Origin: Pseudomonadota bacterium
GTDB lineage: Bacteria; Pseudomonadota; Gammaproteobacteria; Pseudomonadales; Pseudohongiellaceae
Assembly: GCA_027621405.1 (NCBI GenBank)
Contig: JAQCBT010000005.1
Span: 151,245 to 215,244 of the forward strand
Direction: 5' to 3'
DNA length: 64,000 nucleotides
The notes beneath the pieces are model-generated. The model had not been told where the DNA came from, did not search any database, and worked only from the letters and a program-made list of their open reading frames with translations. The stretch's first letter is position 1. Each line of letters starts with the position of its first letter. The position numbers and the translations under genes were made by a program. Shown here in pieces: positions 35,908 through 45,771 of the stretch.

Positions 35908-38900
35908 CTAGCCTTCGGAGCTATCGATTGAGGCCATCAATTCCCTAGCTTCCTTGACTTGCTCGTCTGTACCTTCTGCGATGACTTCCTGCAATATCTC
36001 CCTGGCGCCATCGGCATCTCCCATCTTCTGATAGGCATAGGCCAGTTCCAGTTTCGTTGCAGTCTCTTCATCGTCGGAAAGAAGGTCAACCTCTTCCACG
36101 TCGTCCACAGACTCGATTTCTACGCCGTCATCATCGTCATCGTCTGCGAGGAAGTCCAGGTCATCATCGTCATCGGCCGCGGCGGGTAATACAGAATCGT
36201 CGTCGATGGCATCGAAATCGATCTCGACATCATCGTCGCTATCAGTATCGGTATCCTTGTCTTCCAGTCCCTCGAAGGCGGAATCCAGGTCTAGCACATC
36301 GTCGTCATCATCGGCACTCTTCGGTTCAAGCTCTGGCGAACCAGTTTCCAGTTCATCGAGATCGAAATCGAAGTCATCGACTGTAGTCTCGGCTGCCGCT
36401 TCTGCCTGTCCTTCTTTCTGCGCTTTTTCAGCGGGTTCGATGACCGTCGTGGAGGATGATTCGTCGATATCGAATTCGAAGGATTCAATGTCATCGACGG
36501 CCTCGCCCTCAGGCTTGGCATCGTCTGCTTGCCGCACTTCAGCCTTGTCATCTTCTCCGAAATCAAAGTCCATCAGTTTGTCAGCGTCGATCTCGACTTC
36601 CGGCTCAGGTTCCTTCGGAGCCTCGGGCTTCAAATCATCAACATCGAACGAGAACGTCTCTATGTCGAGGTCCTCTTTATCTTTCGCGGCATCCTTCTTC
36701 TGTTCCTGCGCGCTATCGCCGCCCATGTCACCGGCATCGAACTCGAAGGATTCGATTTCCAGGTCATCAGCATCTTTGCTGCTGCCGCTGGCCAATTCTG
36801 CTTTATCTCCGTCATCGTCGAGATCGAGCAAAACATCCAGGTCCAGATCTTCTGATTCTTCGTCCTGCCCTGCTTTTACTTCTTCCTTGGCCGGGGCAGT
36901 ATCCTCTTCAAAGACCAAGTCGTCAGAGCCTGAATCGATCTCGTCAGAAGCATCATCGGCTTTGTCTTCTGCCTCGCCTGCTTCTTCGTCGTCGCCCCCA
37001 AGATCGAATGTGAGATCCATATCATCTCCGTCGATATCGAGGTCGGCATCTGCCTGCTTGTTCTCGTCAGTCGCGGCGCTTTTACCTGCTTCGGTAGCAG
37101 GTTTTGAGTCCTGCTCTTCCATCTCATCGGAGAAATCGAGATCGATATCGTCACTGTGCGAGTCGAAAGAATCCAGATCGATACCCAGATCATCCAGGAA
37201 TGATGTCTCTTCTTCGTCATCTTCAGCGGCTGTCTCTACCGGGACTGGTTCTGAGGATGAGTCTTTCGCATCGTCTTCAGCGCCAAATGCAAATGTATCG
37301 AGCTCATCGTCCTCTTTCTGAGCTGGCGCTTCGATGCCGTATTTTTCTCGCAACTGGCTGACGTCCCGATCCAGTCGTGGGCTCTTTTCGTCAGCGATGA
37401 TCTTCGCTTCCGCTTCGAAGGCTTCCATATTGCCGTCGAGAGCCAACACATCCATCAGCTTCATACGCAGCGCCGATTCATTATCACCCTCTGCGATAGC
37501 CTCGCGCAGGAGATCAGCCGCCTGGGCATATTGTTCATGAGCAATGAGGATCTCGGCCTGGGCAACGGGATTGCCGTCCAACTCGTCCCCTTCATCGTCC
37601 GCAGACGTATCGCCTTCATCATCATCTTCTTCTTCGTCGCCGGTACCTGCGGCAGCGAGAATGTCATCCAGTTCCTGATCGAAATCCGATCCATCATCAC
37701 TGTCTGAATCCGCTGCGGTTACTCGCTTGACTGGCTTCGCAACAGCTTCGGTACCAGCATCAAATTCCTGTTCGGCGAGTTCGTCGAGTTCATCCTCTTC
37801 GCGAGCCCCCGATGCCTTGTTGCGACGCAGCAGCAATACCACCAGCAGCAGCACTACCAGAACCACACCGAAGATCATCATCATGGTGTTGCCGGTGAGG
37901 ATGCGCATGATGTCATTCATCAGGTCACCACCCTGTGGTTGCTGCTCGAATTCTGCCTGCGCTGCCGCAATGGCTGCCTGGGCCGCTGCCTCTGCTTCTG
38001 CGTCGGCCGCTGCCTGGGCAATGGATTCCTGAAGCTGGGCCAGCTGCAAGTCCTGCAGGCGAATGAGTTCCTCTGCTGCGGCAACCTGCTGTTCGAGGTC
38101 GGCCAACCTGGAATCGAGTTCTTCGCGTTCTATTCTTGCCCGGTCAGCCTCTTCCTGCCGCAGCGCCAATTGGTTTTCCAACTGGGCGATACGACGATCC
38201 AGCTCGGCATTCTCTTCATCATCCAGGCCACCACCGCCAGCCGTGGCGTCGATAGCGTCATCGGCACTGACCACACTCAGCTGACCGCCTGGCTGATCCT
38301 GGTCAGGTGTGGCACTGGAGGGGGCTGCCAGGGGCTGCACATCGGTAAAGGCCTGGTTCTGCCTGCTAACCTCTGCTACTGCATCGGCGGCATCAATGGA
38401 TTCGATTTCCTCGCGGCTCGGTACACGCAATACCTGACCGCTGCGCATACGATTGATGTTGCCGTCGATAAAGGCGTCCGGGTTCAACTCCTGCAGGGCC
38501 AGCATGGTTTGCTGCAGAGACACAGAGCTGTCGGGACGCACCTGCTCCGCGATGGAAGTCAGTGTGTCCGCGGCACTGGTGGTAATTGTTTCGGGCTCAA
38601 CGGGCTCTTCCGGTTCCGGCGCAGCGGCTACTTCGATCGGAGCCGGTTCCGGCGCGGCCTGCGGCGTAACCTGCTCTTCTTCCATCACCTCATCGGCAGC
38701 AGGCGCTGCTATAGCGACTTCCTCGGCAAGCGCAGGCTCTTCCGCGACAGCTTCTTCTTCGACTTCAGCCGCAGCAGATTCCGGCACAGGCTCCTGAACC
38801 TGTGCGGGCTCCTCTTCGACGGGCTCGGGCTCAACCGCAGCGGGTGCTGCCGGCTCGGGCTCCGGGGCAATGATCTCTGGCTCCAGGATCGGTGCCACTG

Positions 38901-39444
38901 ATGAGGAAGGCGCAACCGGAGTGGACGGCGTGGAATCCACAAATGCTTGATCGACGGCATTGCTCGGCGACGCATTATTGACAGGCGGTTGCAACACCGG
39001 GCTGATGGGACGACGTACCTGGGCGCTGTCACTGTTTCCGGGCTGATCGTCGAATACAGGCAGATCCATGATGATCGTGTGCTCGCTCAGCAGACGGCCA
39101 TTAGGCCAGCGGGTTTCGAGAATAAAGCTCAGATAGAGTTCGCGTACCACCTGGTTGGTGCTGAGGATGACGAAGTTACCACCCGCCGTTTCCTCTACCC
39201 GGAACCGGACATTGGACAGGAATCCGGTGCGATCGATGTTAAAACGGGCAAAATCGTCCACCGAGGCCATCTGTACGGTGACGTCCTGGAGCCGGGTATT
39301 CCCCAGATCCAGAATCTCGATTCTGACCCTAAGCGGTTGATTTAGATAGGATTCTACGGTTACAGTGCCGAGTCCGAGCGCATAAACCTGGGATGCCAGA
39401 CTGCCCAGCAGAATGGCGAGCGCAAAAACAGATTTACGTAGCAT
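35908..39444 (-). CDS. fimV: FimV-like pole-organising LysM protein
   Basis: Large inner-membrane protein that in relatives organises the cell pole and supports type IV pili and cyclic-AMP signalling. From the ATG at 39444 it has 1178 residues; an upstream frame to 39534 lacks a signal peptide, whereas this start gives one (LRKSVFALAILLGSLASQVYA). A beta-rich N-terminal domain (about 22-135) and a Pro/Glu/Ala-rich linker precede a LysM-like segment (about 305-360). A coiled coil lies near 410-480 and one membrane helix near 515-535. The cytoplasmic remainder is extremely acidic, with many degenerate D-I/L-E-S-F-x-F-D units. It ends in the conserved FimV TPR-like C-terminus (ATKLELAYAYQKMGDADGA). 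Confidence 0.93.
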   Translation of the reverse strand: MLRKSVFALAILLGSLASQVYALGLGTVTVESYLNQPLRVRIEILDLGNTRLQDVTVQMASVDDFARFNIDRTGFLSNVRFRVEETAGGNFVILSTNQVVRELYLSFILETRWPNGRLLSEHTIIMDLPVFDDQPGNSDSAQVRRPISPVLQPPVNNASPSNAVDQAFVDSTPSTPVAPSSSVAPILEPEIIAPEPEPAAPAAVEPEPVEEEPAQVQEPVPESAAAEVEEEAVAEEPALAEEVAIAAPAADEVMEEEQVTPQAAPEPAPIEVAAAPEPEEPVEPETITTSAADTLTSIAEQVRPDSSVSLQQTMLALQELNPDAFIDGNINRMRSGQVLRVPSREEIESIDAADAVAEVSRQNQAFTDVQPLAAPSSATPDQDQPGGQLSVVSADDAIDATAGGGGLDDEENAELDRRIAQLENQLALRQEEADRARIEREELDSRLADLEQQVAAAEELIRLQDLQLAQLQESIAQAAADAEAEAAAQAAIAAAQAEFEQQPQGGDLMNDIMRILTGNTMMMIFGVVLVVLLLVVLLLRRNKASGAREEDELDELAEQEFDAGTEAVAKPVKRVTAADSDSDDGSDFDQELDDILAAAGTGDEEEDDDEGDTSADDEGDELDGNPVAQAEILIAHEQYAQAADLLREAIAEGDNESALRMKLMDVLALDGNMEAFEAEAKIIADEKSPRLDRDVSQLREKYGIEAPAQKEDDELDTFAFGAEDDAKDSSSEPVPVETAAEDDEEETSFLDDLGIDLDSFDSHSDDIDLDFSDEMEEQDSKPATEAGKSAATDENKQADADLDIDGDDMDLTFDLGGDDEEAGEAEDKADDASDEIDSGSDDLVFEEDTAPAKEEVKAGQDEESEDLDLDVLLDLDDDGDKAELASGSSKDADDLEIESFEFDAGDMGGDSAQEQKKDAAKDKEDLDIETFSFDVDDLKPEAPKEPEPEVEIDADKLMDFDFGEDDKAEVRQADDAKPEGEAVDDIESFEFDIDESSSTTVIEPAEKAQKEGQAEAAAETTVDDFDFDLDELETGSPELEPKSADDDDDVLDLDSAFEGLEDKDTDTDSDDDVEIDFDAIDDDSVLPAAADDDDDLDFLADDDDDDGVEIESVDDVEEVDLLSDDEETATKLELAYAYQKMGDADGAREILQEVIAEGTDEQVKEARELMASIDSSEG

Positions 39445-39562
39445 AGTCCCTTGTTCTCTTGCTGCTCTGGATCGTAGCCAATTAGCCTGATAGCGGTACT
39501 CTAAAGCGATTGAGACCGATTGCAGCGAACTCACCGGTGTTTTCCCGGCTTTTCACCGCCCA

Positions 39563-39593
39563 GCCGCAGCCTGAATTCCGTATCCGCTGCGGC
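39563..39593. repeat. Inverted repeat upstream of fimV
   Basis: GCCGCAGC and GCTGCGGC form a perfect 8-base inverted repeat with a 15-base spacer, within the 268-base asd-fimV gap. A smaller one (GCCGAT-TACGG-ATCGGC) lies about 40 bases nearer asd. Neither is followed by a U-run on the minus strand. They could be weak terminators for asd or leader structure for fimV. Confidence 0.45.
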
Positions 39594-39712
39594 AGTTTCG
39601 GCTTAACTGGCATTGCCCCCGAATTGTTTTCGCCGATCCGTAATCGGCTTACCGTGTAATATTAGCCGTGCTTTATTAAGATAGTTTCTTCACTAGGGCT
39701 TGCAAGTATTCA

Positions 39713-40732
39713 TTACAAGTAGCTTTTTATCAACTCTTCAGCGATCTGAATCGAGTTCAAAGCCGCCCCTTTGCGCACATTATCGGCCACTACCCACAGA
39801 TTTAGACCATTAGGCATCGAGATATCCTGCCGAATCCTGCCCACGAAAACTGCGTCCTGGCCCGCAGAATCGACGAAAGCCGTGGGATAGCCACCACTTT
39901 CCCTGCGATCGATAACTGTCACGCCGGGCGCGCCTTGCAACAGCTTCTGGGCCTCTTCCGCGGTGATTGGCTTGTGAGTCTCTATCTGGACGGCCTCGGA
40001 ATGGCCATAGAACACAGGGATCCGGACACATGTAGCGCTCACTTCGATGCTGTCATCGCCAAAGATCTTGCGGGTTTCCCAGTTCATCTTCATCTCTTCC
40101 TTGGTGTAACCGTTCTCCAGGAAGACATCGATGTGGGGCAAGGCATTGAATGCGATCTGCACCGGATACACCTTGGCTTCCGCATCCTTGCCGTTCAGCA
40201 AGTCGGCGGTCTGCTTGGCCAACTCCTCTATCGCCTCCTTGCCGGTACCGGACACGGCCTGATAGGTAGCAACGCTGATGCGCTTGATACCTACTGCATC
40301 GCGTATCGGTTTCAGGGCGACAAGCATCTGAATTGTCGAGCAATTTGGATTGGCTATGATGTTGCGATTGGTGTATTCCGCAATCTTTTCCGGGTTCACC
40401 TCGGGCACCACCAGGGGAATATCGTCGTCATAGCGGAAATGCGAGGTGTTATCGATCACCACGCAGCCTGCAGCTGCGGCCTTCGGCGCGTATTCGGCAG
40501 AGACGCTGCCCCCGGCGGAAAACAGGCCTATGGGAGTCTGGCTGAAGTCAAAGTCCGCCAGGTTCTGCACCATGACTGGCCTGTTGCGAAACATCACTGT
40601 AGAGCCCGCAGAACGCTCGCTGGCCACGGGATACAGGGTATCCACGGGGAAATCCCGTTGTTCCAGGATGTTGATCAGGGCTTCGCCCACGGCACCAGTT
40701 GCACCGACGACGGCTACATTAAACTTTTTCAT
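39713..40732 (-). CDS. asd: Aspartate-semialdehyde dehydrogenase
   Basis: Reduces aspartyl phosphate to the semialdehyde on the way to lysine, diaminopimelate, methionine and threonine. It has 339 residues with the NADP-binding VVGATGAVGEALI at the N-terminus and the catalytic Cys in ANPNCSTIQ (about 128-136). The length and NCSTIQ motif place it in the shorter asd type found next to fimV. It lies 74 bases after leuD. The leuB gene found between leuD and asd in Pseudomonas is missing here. Confidence 0.97.
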   Translation of the reverse strand: MKKFNVAVVGATGAVGEALINILEQRDFPVDTLYPVASERSAGSTVMFRNRPVMVQNLADFDFSQTPIGLFSAGGSVSAEYAPKAAAAGCVVIDNTSHFRYDDDIPLVVPEVNPEKIAEYTNRNIIANPNCSTIQMLVALKPIRDAVGIKRISVATYQAVSGTGKEAIEELAKQTADLLNGKDAEAKVYPVQIAFNALPHIDVFLENGYTKEEMKMNWETRKIFGDDSIEVSATCVRIPVFYGHSEAVQIETHKPITAEEAQKLLQGAPGVTVIDRRESGGYPTAFVDSAGQDAVFVGRIRQDISMPNGLNLWVVADNVRKGAALNSIQIAEELIKSYL

Positions 40733-40753
40733 TAAAAAAATCTCTTATCATTA

Positions 40754-40765
40754 TGTTTTAAAACA
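40754..40765. repeat. 12-base palindrome in the asd leader
   Basis: TGTTTTAAAACA is a perfect palindrome 21-32 bases upstream of the asd start codon. It could be an operator or part of a leader structure, or simply chance in an AT-rich spacer. Confidence 0.35.
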
Positions 40766-40770
40766 AAATA

Positions 40771-40799
40771 ATGGGTCAGGCTATCTAAAATATCAATGC
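40771..40799 (-). promoter_or_regulatory. Possible promoter of asd
   Basis: On the minus strand TTGATA and CATTAT are separated by 17 bases in the leuD-asd spacer. Just upstream a 6-pair hairpin with GTGA loop (40801-40816) overlaps the leuD stop and might slow read-through. Together they suggest asd can be expressed apart from leuCD, but the hexamers are only moderate matches. Confidence 0.35.
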
Positions 40800-40806
40800 A
40801 TACGCC

Positions 40807-41451
40807 TCACGGCGTAGTGAAATACCAGGGCGCCGTCGTTCGCCACTGGCTTTCAAACTCCCGTATTTTGTCACTATCCTGCAGGGTTATCCCGATGTCA
40901 TCCAGGCCCTCGACCAGGCACTGTTTGCGGAAGGAATCCACCTCGAAGTTCAGCACCGTGCCGTCAGGCTTGCGAATTTCCTGGGCTGGCAGGTCAATGG
41001 TCAGGCTATAGCCCGGGTTGGCTTCCACCTCATCGAACAGGGCATCGATAACATCCCGTGGCAGTACGATTGGCAGCAAACCATTCTTGAAACAGTTATT
41101 GAAGAAGATATCCGCATAGCTGGGGGCGAGGATGGCTCGGAAGCCATAGTCGTCCAGCGCCCACGGGGCATGCTCTCTGGAGGAGCCGCAGCCGAAATTG
41201 TCACGCGCCAGCAGCACCGAGGCCCCGGCGTACCTGGGCTGGTTGAGCACAAAGTCCGGATTCAGGGGGCGCTTGCTGTTGTCGGCATCGGGCTCACCCT
41301 TGTCCAGGTAGCGATGTTCATCAAACAGGTTAACCCCAAAGCCACTGCGCTTGATGGACTTCAGGAACTGCTTGGGGATGATGAAATCTGTATCCACATT
41401 GGCCCTGTCCAGGGGTAGTACGATGCCAGTTTCTTGATTAAATTTTTTCAT
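40807..41451 (-). CDS. leuD: 3-isopropylmalate dehydratase small subunit
   Basis: Small subunit of isopropylmalate isomerase in leucine synthesis. It has 214 residues with the swivel-domain motifs [10 protein letters not shown] and [13 protein letters not shown] (about 80-92), the substrate-binding loop. It lies 33 bases after leuC, and the two products form the heterodimer. Its stop codon is inside a short hairpin. The expected next gene, leuB, is absent. Confidence 0.97.
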   Translation of the reverse strand: MKKFNQETGIVLPLDRANVDTDFIIPKQFLKSIKRSGFGVNLFDEHRYLDKGEPDADNSKRPLNPDFVLNQPRYAGASVLLARDNFGCGSSREHAPWALDDYGFRAILAPSYADIFFNNCFKNGLLPIVLPRDVIDALFDEVEANPGYSLTIDLPAQEIRKPDGTVLNFEVDSFRKQCLVEGLDDIGITLQDSDKIREFESQWRTTAPWYFTTP

Positions 41452-41484
41452 GATAGTCAGTTACTTAAAGAATCTATTTCAGGT

Positions 41485-42906
41485 TTAGCCTAAATCACGG
41501 ACATCAACGAAGTGTCCATGCACCGCCGCCGCTGCCGCCATGGCCGGACTCACCAGGTGGGTACGTCCGCCGAAGCCCTGCCGGCCCTCGAAATTGCGGT
41601 TGGAGGTAGACGCGCAGTGTTTGCCCGCGCCCAGTTGGTCGGCATTCATGGCCAGGCACATGGAGCAACCAGGCTCCCTCCACTCAAGGCCCGCAGCCTC
41701 GAATATCTTGTCCAGTCCCTCCGCTTCCGCCTGTTGCTTTACCAGACCGGAGCCAGGCACCACCAGCGCCAATTCGACGCTGTCAGCCTTGCGCTTGCCG
41801 GCGACCACCTTGGCGGCCTCCCGCAGGTCTTCGATGCGGGAGTTGGTGCAGGAGCCAATGAACACGCAGTCCAGTTTGATGTCCCGGATCGCCGTGCCAC
41901 CCTGCAAGCCCATATATTTCAAGGCCTGTTCGATGTTTTGACGCTTGGTCTCGTCCTTTTCCTGGCTCGGATCGGGAATGGTGCCGTTCACCGATGCCAC
42001 CATCTCTGGTGAGGTGCCCCAGGTTACCTGTGGCTCGATGTCTGCGGCGTCGAGTTCTACCACAGCATCCCACTGTGCATCTTCGTCGCTTACCAACTGA
42101 CTCCAGGCTGCTGCAGCTTCATCCCACATCGCCCCCTTCGGCGCAAAGGGGCGACCCTCTATGTAATCCAGGGTGGTTTGGTCCACAGCCACAAGCCCGG
42201 CGCGGGCGCCCGCCTCGATGGCCATATTGCATACGGTCATACGCCCTTCCACACTGAGATTGCGGATCGCCTCGCCACCAAATTCGATGGTATAGCCCGT
42301 ACCACCTGCGGTACCGATACGGCCGATGATGGCCAGCACGATGTCCTTGGCGGTCACGCCAGTCCTGAGTTGCCCGTCAACCCTCACCAGCATGTTCTTC
42401 ATCTTCTTCTGCATCAGGCACTGGGTCGCCAGCACATGCTCCACTTCCGAGGTACCGATACCATGGGCCAGGGCACCCAGGGCGCCGTGGGTAGAGGTGT
42501 GGCTGTCTCCGCAGACGATGGTCATGCCCGGCAGGGTAATGCCCTGCTCCGGCCCCACTACATGCACGATACCCTGGCGCAGGTCATTCATGCCCAGCTC
42601 GAAGATGTTGAATTCCCTACAGTTATCATCGAGTGTGGAGACCTGGATCTTGGACACTGGATCCTTGATACCTTCCAGCCCTTGGGCCCGCTCATCGCGG
42701 GTGGTGGGGATGTTGTGGTCCGGAGTGGCGTAGTTGGCATCGGCACGCCAGGGTTTCCTGCCAGCCAGACGCAGCCCTTCGAAAGCCTGGGGCGAGGTGA
42801 CCTCGTGAATCAGGTGCCTGTCGATGTAAATCAGGGAGGTACCATCCTCTCGCCGCTGCACCAGGTGGGCTTCCCAAATCTTGTCGTATAAAGTCTTGCC
42901 GCTCAT
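41485..42906 (-). CDS. leuC: 3-isopropylmalate dehydratase large subunit
   Basis: Aconitase-superfamily [4Fe-4S] enzyme that isomerises 2- to 3-isopropylmalate. From the ATG at 42906 it has 473 residues; a GTG at 42918 would add four. I prefer the ATG because AAGTGG lies 8 bases upstream and [12 protein letters not shown] is the usual N-terminus. Cluster ligands are in [10 protein letters not shown] (about 345-354) and CSMCLAMN (two Cys). It is followed by leuD and preceded by an AT-rich spacer with its own likely promoter. Confidence 0.97.
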   Translation of the reverse strand: MSGKTLYDKIWEAHLVQRREDGTSLIYIDRHLIHEVTSPQAFEGLRLAGRKPWRADANYATPDHNIPTTRDERAQGLEGIKDPVSKIQVSTLDDNCREFNIFELGMNDLRQGIVHVVGPEQGITLPGMTIVCGDSHTSTHGALGALAHGIGTSEVEHVLATQCLMQKKMKNMLVRVDGQLRTGVTAKDIVLAIIGRIGTAGGTGYTIEFGGEAIRNLSVEGRMTVCNMAIEAGARAGLVAVDQTTLDYIEGRPFAPKGAMWDEAAAAWSQLVSDEDAQWDAVVELDAADIEPQVTWGTSPEMVASVNGTIPDPSQEKDETKRQNIEQALKYMGLQGGTAIRDIKLDCVFIGSCTNSRIEDLREAAKVVAGKRKADSVELALVVPGSGLVKQQAEAEGLDKIFEAAGLEWREPGCSMCLAMNADQLGAGKHCASTSNRNFEGRQGFGGRTHLVSPAMAAAAAVHGHFVDVRDLG

Positions 42907-42941
42907 CTTGTTTACCACTTAATTCTTTGGATTTATTACAA

Positions 42942-42970
42942 GCTATATCTATTTGATTTAAATATGTTAA
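42942..42970 (-). promoter_or_regulatory. Likely promoter of leuCD
   Basis: On the minus strand TTAACA (42970-42965) and TATAGC (42947-42942) are separated by 17 bases in the AT-rich aroC-leuC spacer. The leader would be only about 30 bases, too short for a leucine attenuator peptide; none is visible. Confidence 0.5.
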
Positions 42971-42982
42971 TTACTACCATTA

Positions 42983-44050
42983 CTAGCGAAGATCGGCATT
43001 CTGGGCGCGATCCCGCAGCAGGTGATCCATCAATACCAGCGCCAGCATGGCCTCGGCAATCGGGGTGGCGCGAATACCCACACAGGGATCGTGCCGCCCG
43101 GTCGTGATCACTTTGCTGGCCTCACCCCGAATATTGATGGATTGCCCGGGAATACGGATGCTGGAAGTGGGCTTCAGAGCCATGTGGACCAGGATATCCT
43201 GGCCGCTGGAAATCCCTCCCAGTACGCCACCCGCGTTATTGCTGAGAAAACCATCGGGAGTAATCTCATCCCGGTGTTCCGAGCCCTTCTGGGTAACGCA
43301 GTCGAAACCGGCACCGATCTCCACCCCCTTCACCGCATTGATACTCATCATGGCCTTGGCGATATCGGCATCCAGCCGGTCAAATACCGGCTCGCCCAGC
43401 CCGACCGGCACCGAAGTGGCCTGTACCGTGATGCGCGCACCGATGGAATTACCCTCCTTGTTGAGGGCAGCCATATAGGCTTCCATTTCTGCCACCTTGC
43501 CGGGATCCGGGCAGAAGAACGGATTGTTTTCGATCTCTTCCAGCACCACCTGCTCGATGGCAATAGGCCCAAGCTGACTCAGGTAGCCCTGGATCTCAAT
43601 ACCGCAGCTCTGGCGCAGGTATTTCTTGGCGATGGCCCCCGCTGCTACCCGCATGGCGGTTTCCCGTGCGGAAGAACGACCGCCACCGCGATAGTCCCGG
43701 ATACCGTACTTCTTGTGGTAGGTATAGTCGGCATGGGCGGGCCGAAACTGATCCTTGATCTTGCTGTAGTCTTTGGAGCGCTGATCCGTGTTTTCGATGA
43801 GCAATCCAATGGGCGTGCCGGTGGTTTTACCCTCGAAAACGCCGGAAAGTATCCGCACGGCGTCGTCTTCCCTGCGCTGGGTGGTAAATCGTGACTGGCC
43901 AGGTTTACGCCGATCCAGGTCACGCTGCATATCCTCTTCGCACAGCTCCAGTCCCGGCGGACAGCCATCCACCACGCAGCCGAGTGCAGGCCCGTGGCTC
44001 TCACCAAAGCTGCTTACCGTGAAGAGTTTTCCGAAACTGTTACCTGACAT
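42983..44050 (-). CDS. aroC: Chorismate synthase
   Basis: Last step of the shikimate pathway, converting EPSP to chorismate with reduced FMN. It has 355 residues with the three family signatures: [18 protein letters not shown] near 15-32, [12 protein letters not shown] near 120-131, and the C-terminal [17 protein letters not shown]. It lies after prmB, an arrangement also seen in Pseudomonas. Chorismate feeds the trp and folate genes found elsewhere in the window. Confidence 0.98.
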   Translation of the reverse strand: MSGNSFGKLFTVSSFGESHGPALGCVVDGCPPGLELCEEDMQRDLDRRKPGQSRFTTQRREDDAVRILSGVFEGKTTGTPIGLLIENTDQRSKDYSKIKDQFRPAHADYTYHKKYGIRDYRGGGRSSARETAMRVAAGAIAKKYLRQSCGIEIQGYLSQLGPIAIEQVVLEEIENNPFFCPDPGKVAEMEAYMAALNKEGNSIGARITVQATSVPVGLGEPVFDRLDADIAKAMMSINAVKGVEIGAGFDCVTQKGSEHRDEITPDGFLSNNAGGVLGGISSGQDILVHMALKPTSSIRIPGQSINIRGEASKVITTGRHDPCVGIRATPIAEAMLALVLMDHLLRDRAQNADLR

Positions 44051-44214
44051 AATGCCTCAGTTAGCTGTTGGCCTGGCTCCGTAAGCGAACAATGCCGCAA
44101 CGACTGGATTTACTGCCACGGCAACTGGAAACAGAGCCTTGGCGGGAAGAGCTTGCGAAGGTTCAACGAGGGTGGCGAATCGCCGGCAGGGCCAAAAAAG
44201 GCGTGCATTGTACA

Positions 44215-45093
44215 CTAATTGAGTTGCTCCCTGTAATGTTGAAGCTGCTCCCGTGTAATCGCCATCACACCCTCCCCGCCCTGCTCGAATTCCAGCCAAA
44301 GCAAAGGCACGTCCCGCAGACGCTCAGCCAGGCGCTCAGCGCTGTAACCCACCTCCATCACCAGCAGACCATGCTCCTCCAGGTAGTCTGCAGCCTGCCG
44401 CAGAATACGCAGAGGTATCTGCAACCCATCCTCTTCACTAAGCAAGCCAAGACCAGGCTCATGCTCAAACTCCGCTGGCAGGCTCTTGATCTCGGCCGCG
44501 GATACATAGGGCGGATTGGTCACGATCAGCTCATAACGACCGGATACCCGTTCAAACAGGTCCGACTGCAAGACCCGCACCCGGTCGGAGGTGCCATGTC
44601 GATCACTATTCGCGCTTGCCAGCTGTAGGCAAAGCTCATCGATATCCACCAGGTCTACGCTGGCGGTCGGGAAATTCATGGCACAGGCGATGCCGATACA
44701 GCCACTGCCAGTACACAGGTCCATGATCCGCGAGGGAGCCCCCTGCAGCAACCCGGCGAAGCCATTCATGATGAGTTCGGCTATAGGAGATCGGGGAATC
44801 AGTGCGCGCGGATCACAATGAAATGGCAAACCACAGAACCACGCCTCCCCCAGTATGTAGGCTACCGGCTCACGATTCCTGATCCTACGCGACACACGCT
44901 CATCCAGGAGGCGGACCTCCTCCTCATCCAGATCCCGATCAGCAAGCTCGAGGCTCAGGCCATAGTCGATACCCAGGCTGCCATAGACCAGATAGACAGA
45001 CTCATCCAATGCATTGCCTGTGCCGTGGGCGAAACACAAATCCGCAGATTCAAAATCCGCCGCAGTGTTGCTGATGTACTGCTGTAATCTCAC
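44215..45093 (-). CDS. prmB: Ribosomal protein L3 glutamine methyltransferase
   Basis: SAM-dependent N5-glutamine methyltransferase acting on ribosomal protein L3. It has 292 residues. An N-terminal helical domain (about 1-85) precedes a class I MTase with DLCTGSGCIGIA (about 124-135) and the catalytic NPPY near 193-196. The segment IPRSPIAELI near 98-107 distinguishes PrmB from the release-factor enzyme PrmC. It is divergent from folE and 164 bases upstream of aroC, which probably has its own promoter in that gap. Confidence 0.95.
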   Translation of the reverse strand: MRLQQYISNTAADFESADLCFAHGTGNALDESVYLVYGSLGIDYGLSLELADRDLDEEEVRLLDERVSRRIRNREPVAYILGEAWFCGLPFHCDPRALIPRSPIAELIMNGFAGLLQGAPSRIMDLCTGSGCIGIACAMNFPTASVDLVDIDELCLQLASANSDRHGTSDRVRVLQSDLFERVSGRYELIVTNPPYVSAAEIKSLPAEFEHEPGLGLLSEEDGLQIPLRILRQAADYLEEHGLLVMEVGYSAERLAERLRDVPLLWLEFEQGGEGVMAITREQLQHYREQLN

Positions 45094-45231
45094 AAAGTTG
45101 CCGCCCTGGGAAATCCGGATGCAGGAATGAAGCGTAAAGCACTTTCTTCGGGCAATTCAAAGCTTTACCTCCACCTCGGTTTATCGTAGTTTTAGCCCAA
45201 AAATTTAAGGTAGCAAGCAGGAATCTCACCC

Positions 45232-45771
45232 ATGGATCAGTCCTTCCTAGACATCATCAAGGCAATCGGCGAAGACCCGGAACGTCCGGGCCTGCTCGAT
45301 ACACCACATCGAGCCGCCAATGCCATGCGCTTCCTGATGCAGGGCTACTCCATAGATATCGATGAACTGATCAATGGCGCCCTGTTTCCTTGCCAGACCG
45401 ATGAAATCATTATCGTCAAAGACATTGAACTCTACTCGATGTGCGAGCATCACATGCTGCCTTTCATCGGCAAGTGCCATGTGGCCTATCTTCCGAAGGA
45501 CAAGGTCATCGGCCTCTCAAAGATTGCACGCATAGTCGATGCCTTTGCGCGCAGATTACAGATCCAGGAAAACCTGACCAGCCAGATTGCCGAATGCATC
45601 GTCGATAAAACCGGGGCGGCTGGAGCGGGTGTCATCATAGAAGCACAGCATATGTGCATGATGATGCGCGGCGTGGAAAAACAGAATTCCGTGATGACCA
45701 CATCCTGCATGCTGGGGGCCTTCCGTAACAGCCCGAGCACACGCAACGAATTCCTGTCTCTTATTCGCTAA
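45232..45771 (+). CDS. folE: GTP cyclohydrolase I
   Basis: Converts GTP to dihydroneopterin triphosphate, the first step of folate synthesis. It has 179 residues, the compact FolE type. Zinc ligands are in [10 protein letters not shown] (about 65-74) and in the late Cys of [10 protein letters not shown] (about 136-145); [20 protein letters not shown] is the conserved helix. The 138-base divergent spacer contains an inverted repeat, GTAAAGC (45134-45140) and GCTTTAC (45162-45168), of unknown meaning. The 3' end overlaps the convergent DUF4892 gene by 11 bases. Confidence 0.97.
   Translation: MDQSFLDIIKAIGEDPERPGLLDTPHRAANAMRFLMQGYSIDIDELINGALFPCQTDEIIIVKDIELYSMCEHHMLPFIGKCHVAYLPKDKVIGLSKIARIVDAFARRLQIQENLTSQIAECIVDKTGAAGAGVIIEAQHMCMMMRGVEKQNSVMTTSCMLGAFRNSPSTRNEFLSLIR

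Noticed and set aside
36206..37321. Long serine-rich open frame on the plus strand inside fimV
   Set aside because: It is the antisense image of the Asp/Glu-rich fimV region; the composition is explained by complementing acidic codons, and there is no family resemblance or start signal.
38453..38901. Alanine/serine-rich plus-strand frames opposite the fimV linker
   Set aside because: They mirror the Pro/Glu/Ala-rich linker of fimV and have no ribosome binding site or conserved pattern.
42919..42982. Leucine leader peptide or attenuator before leuC
   Set aside because: The spacer is only 76 bases with no Leu-codon-rich frame and no terminator hairpin.
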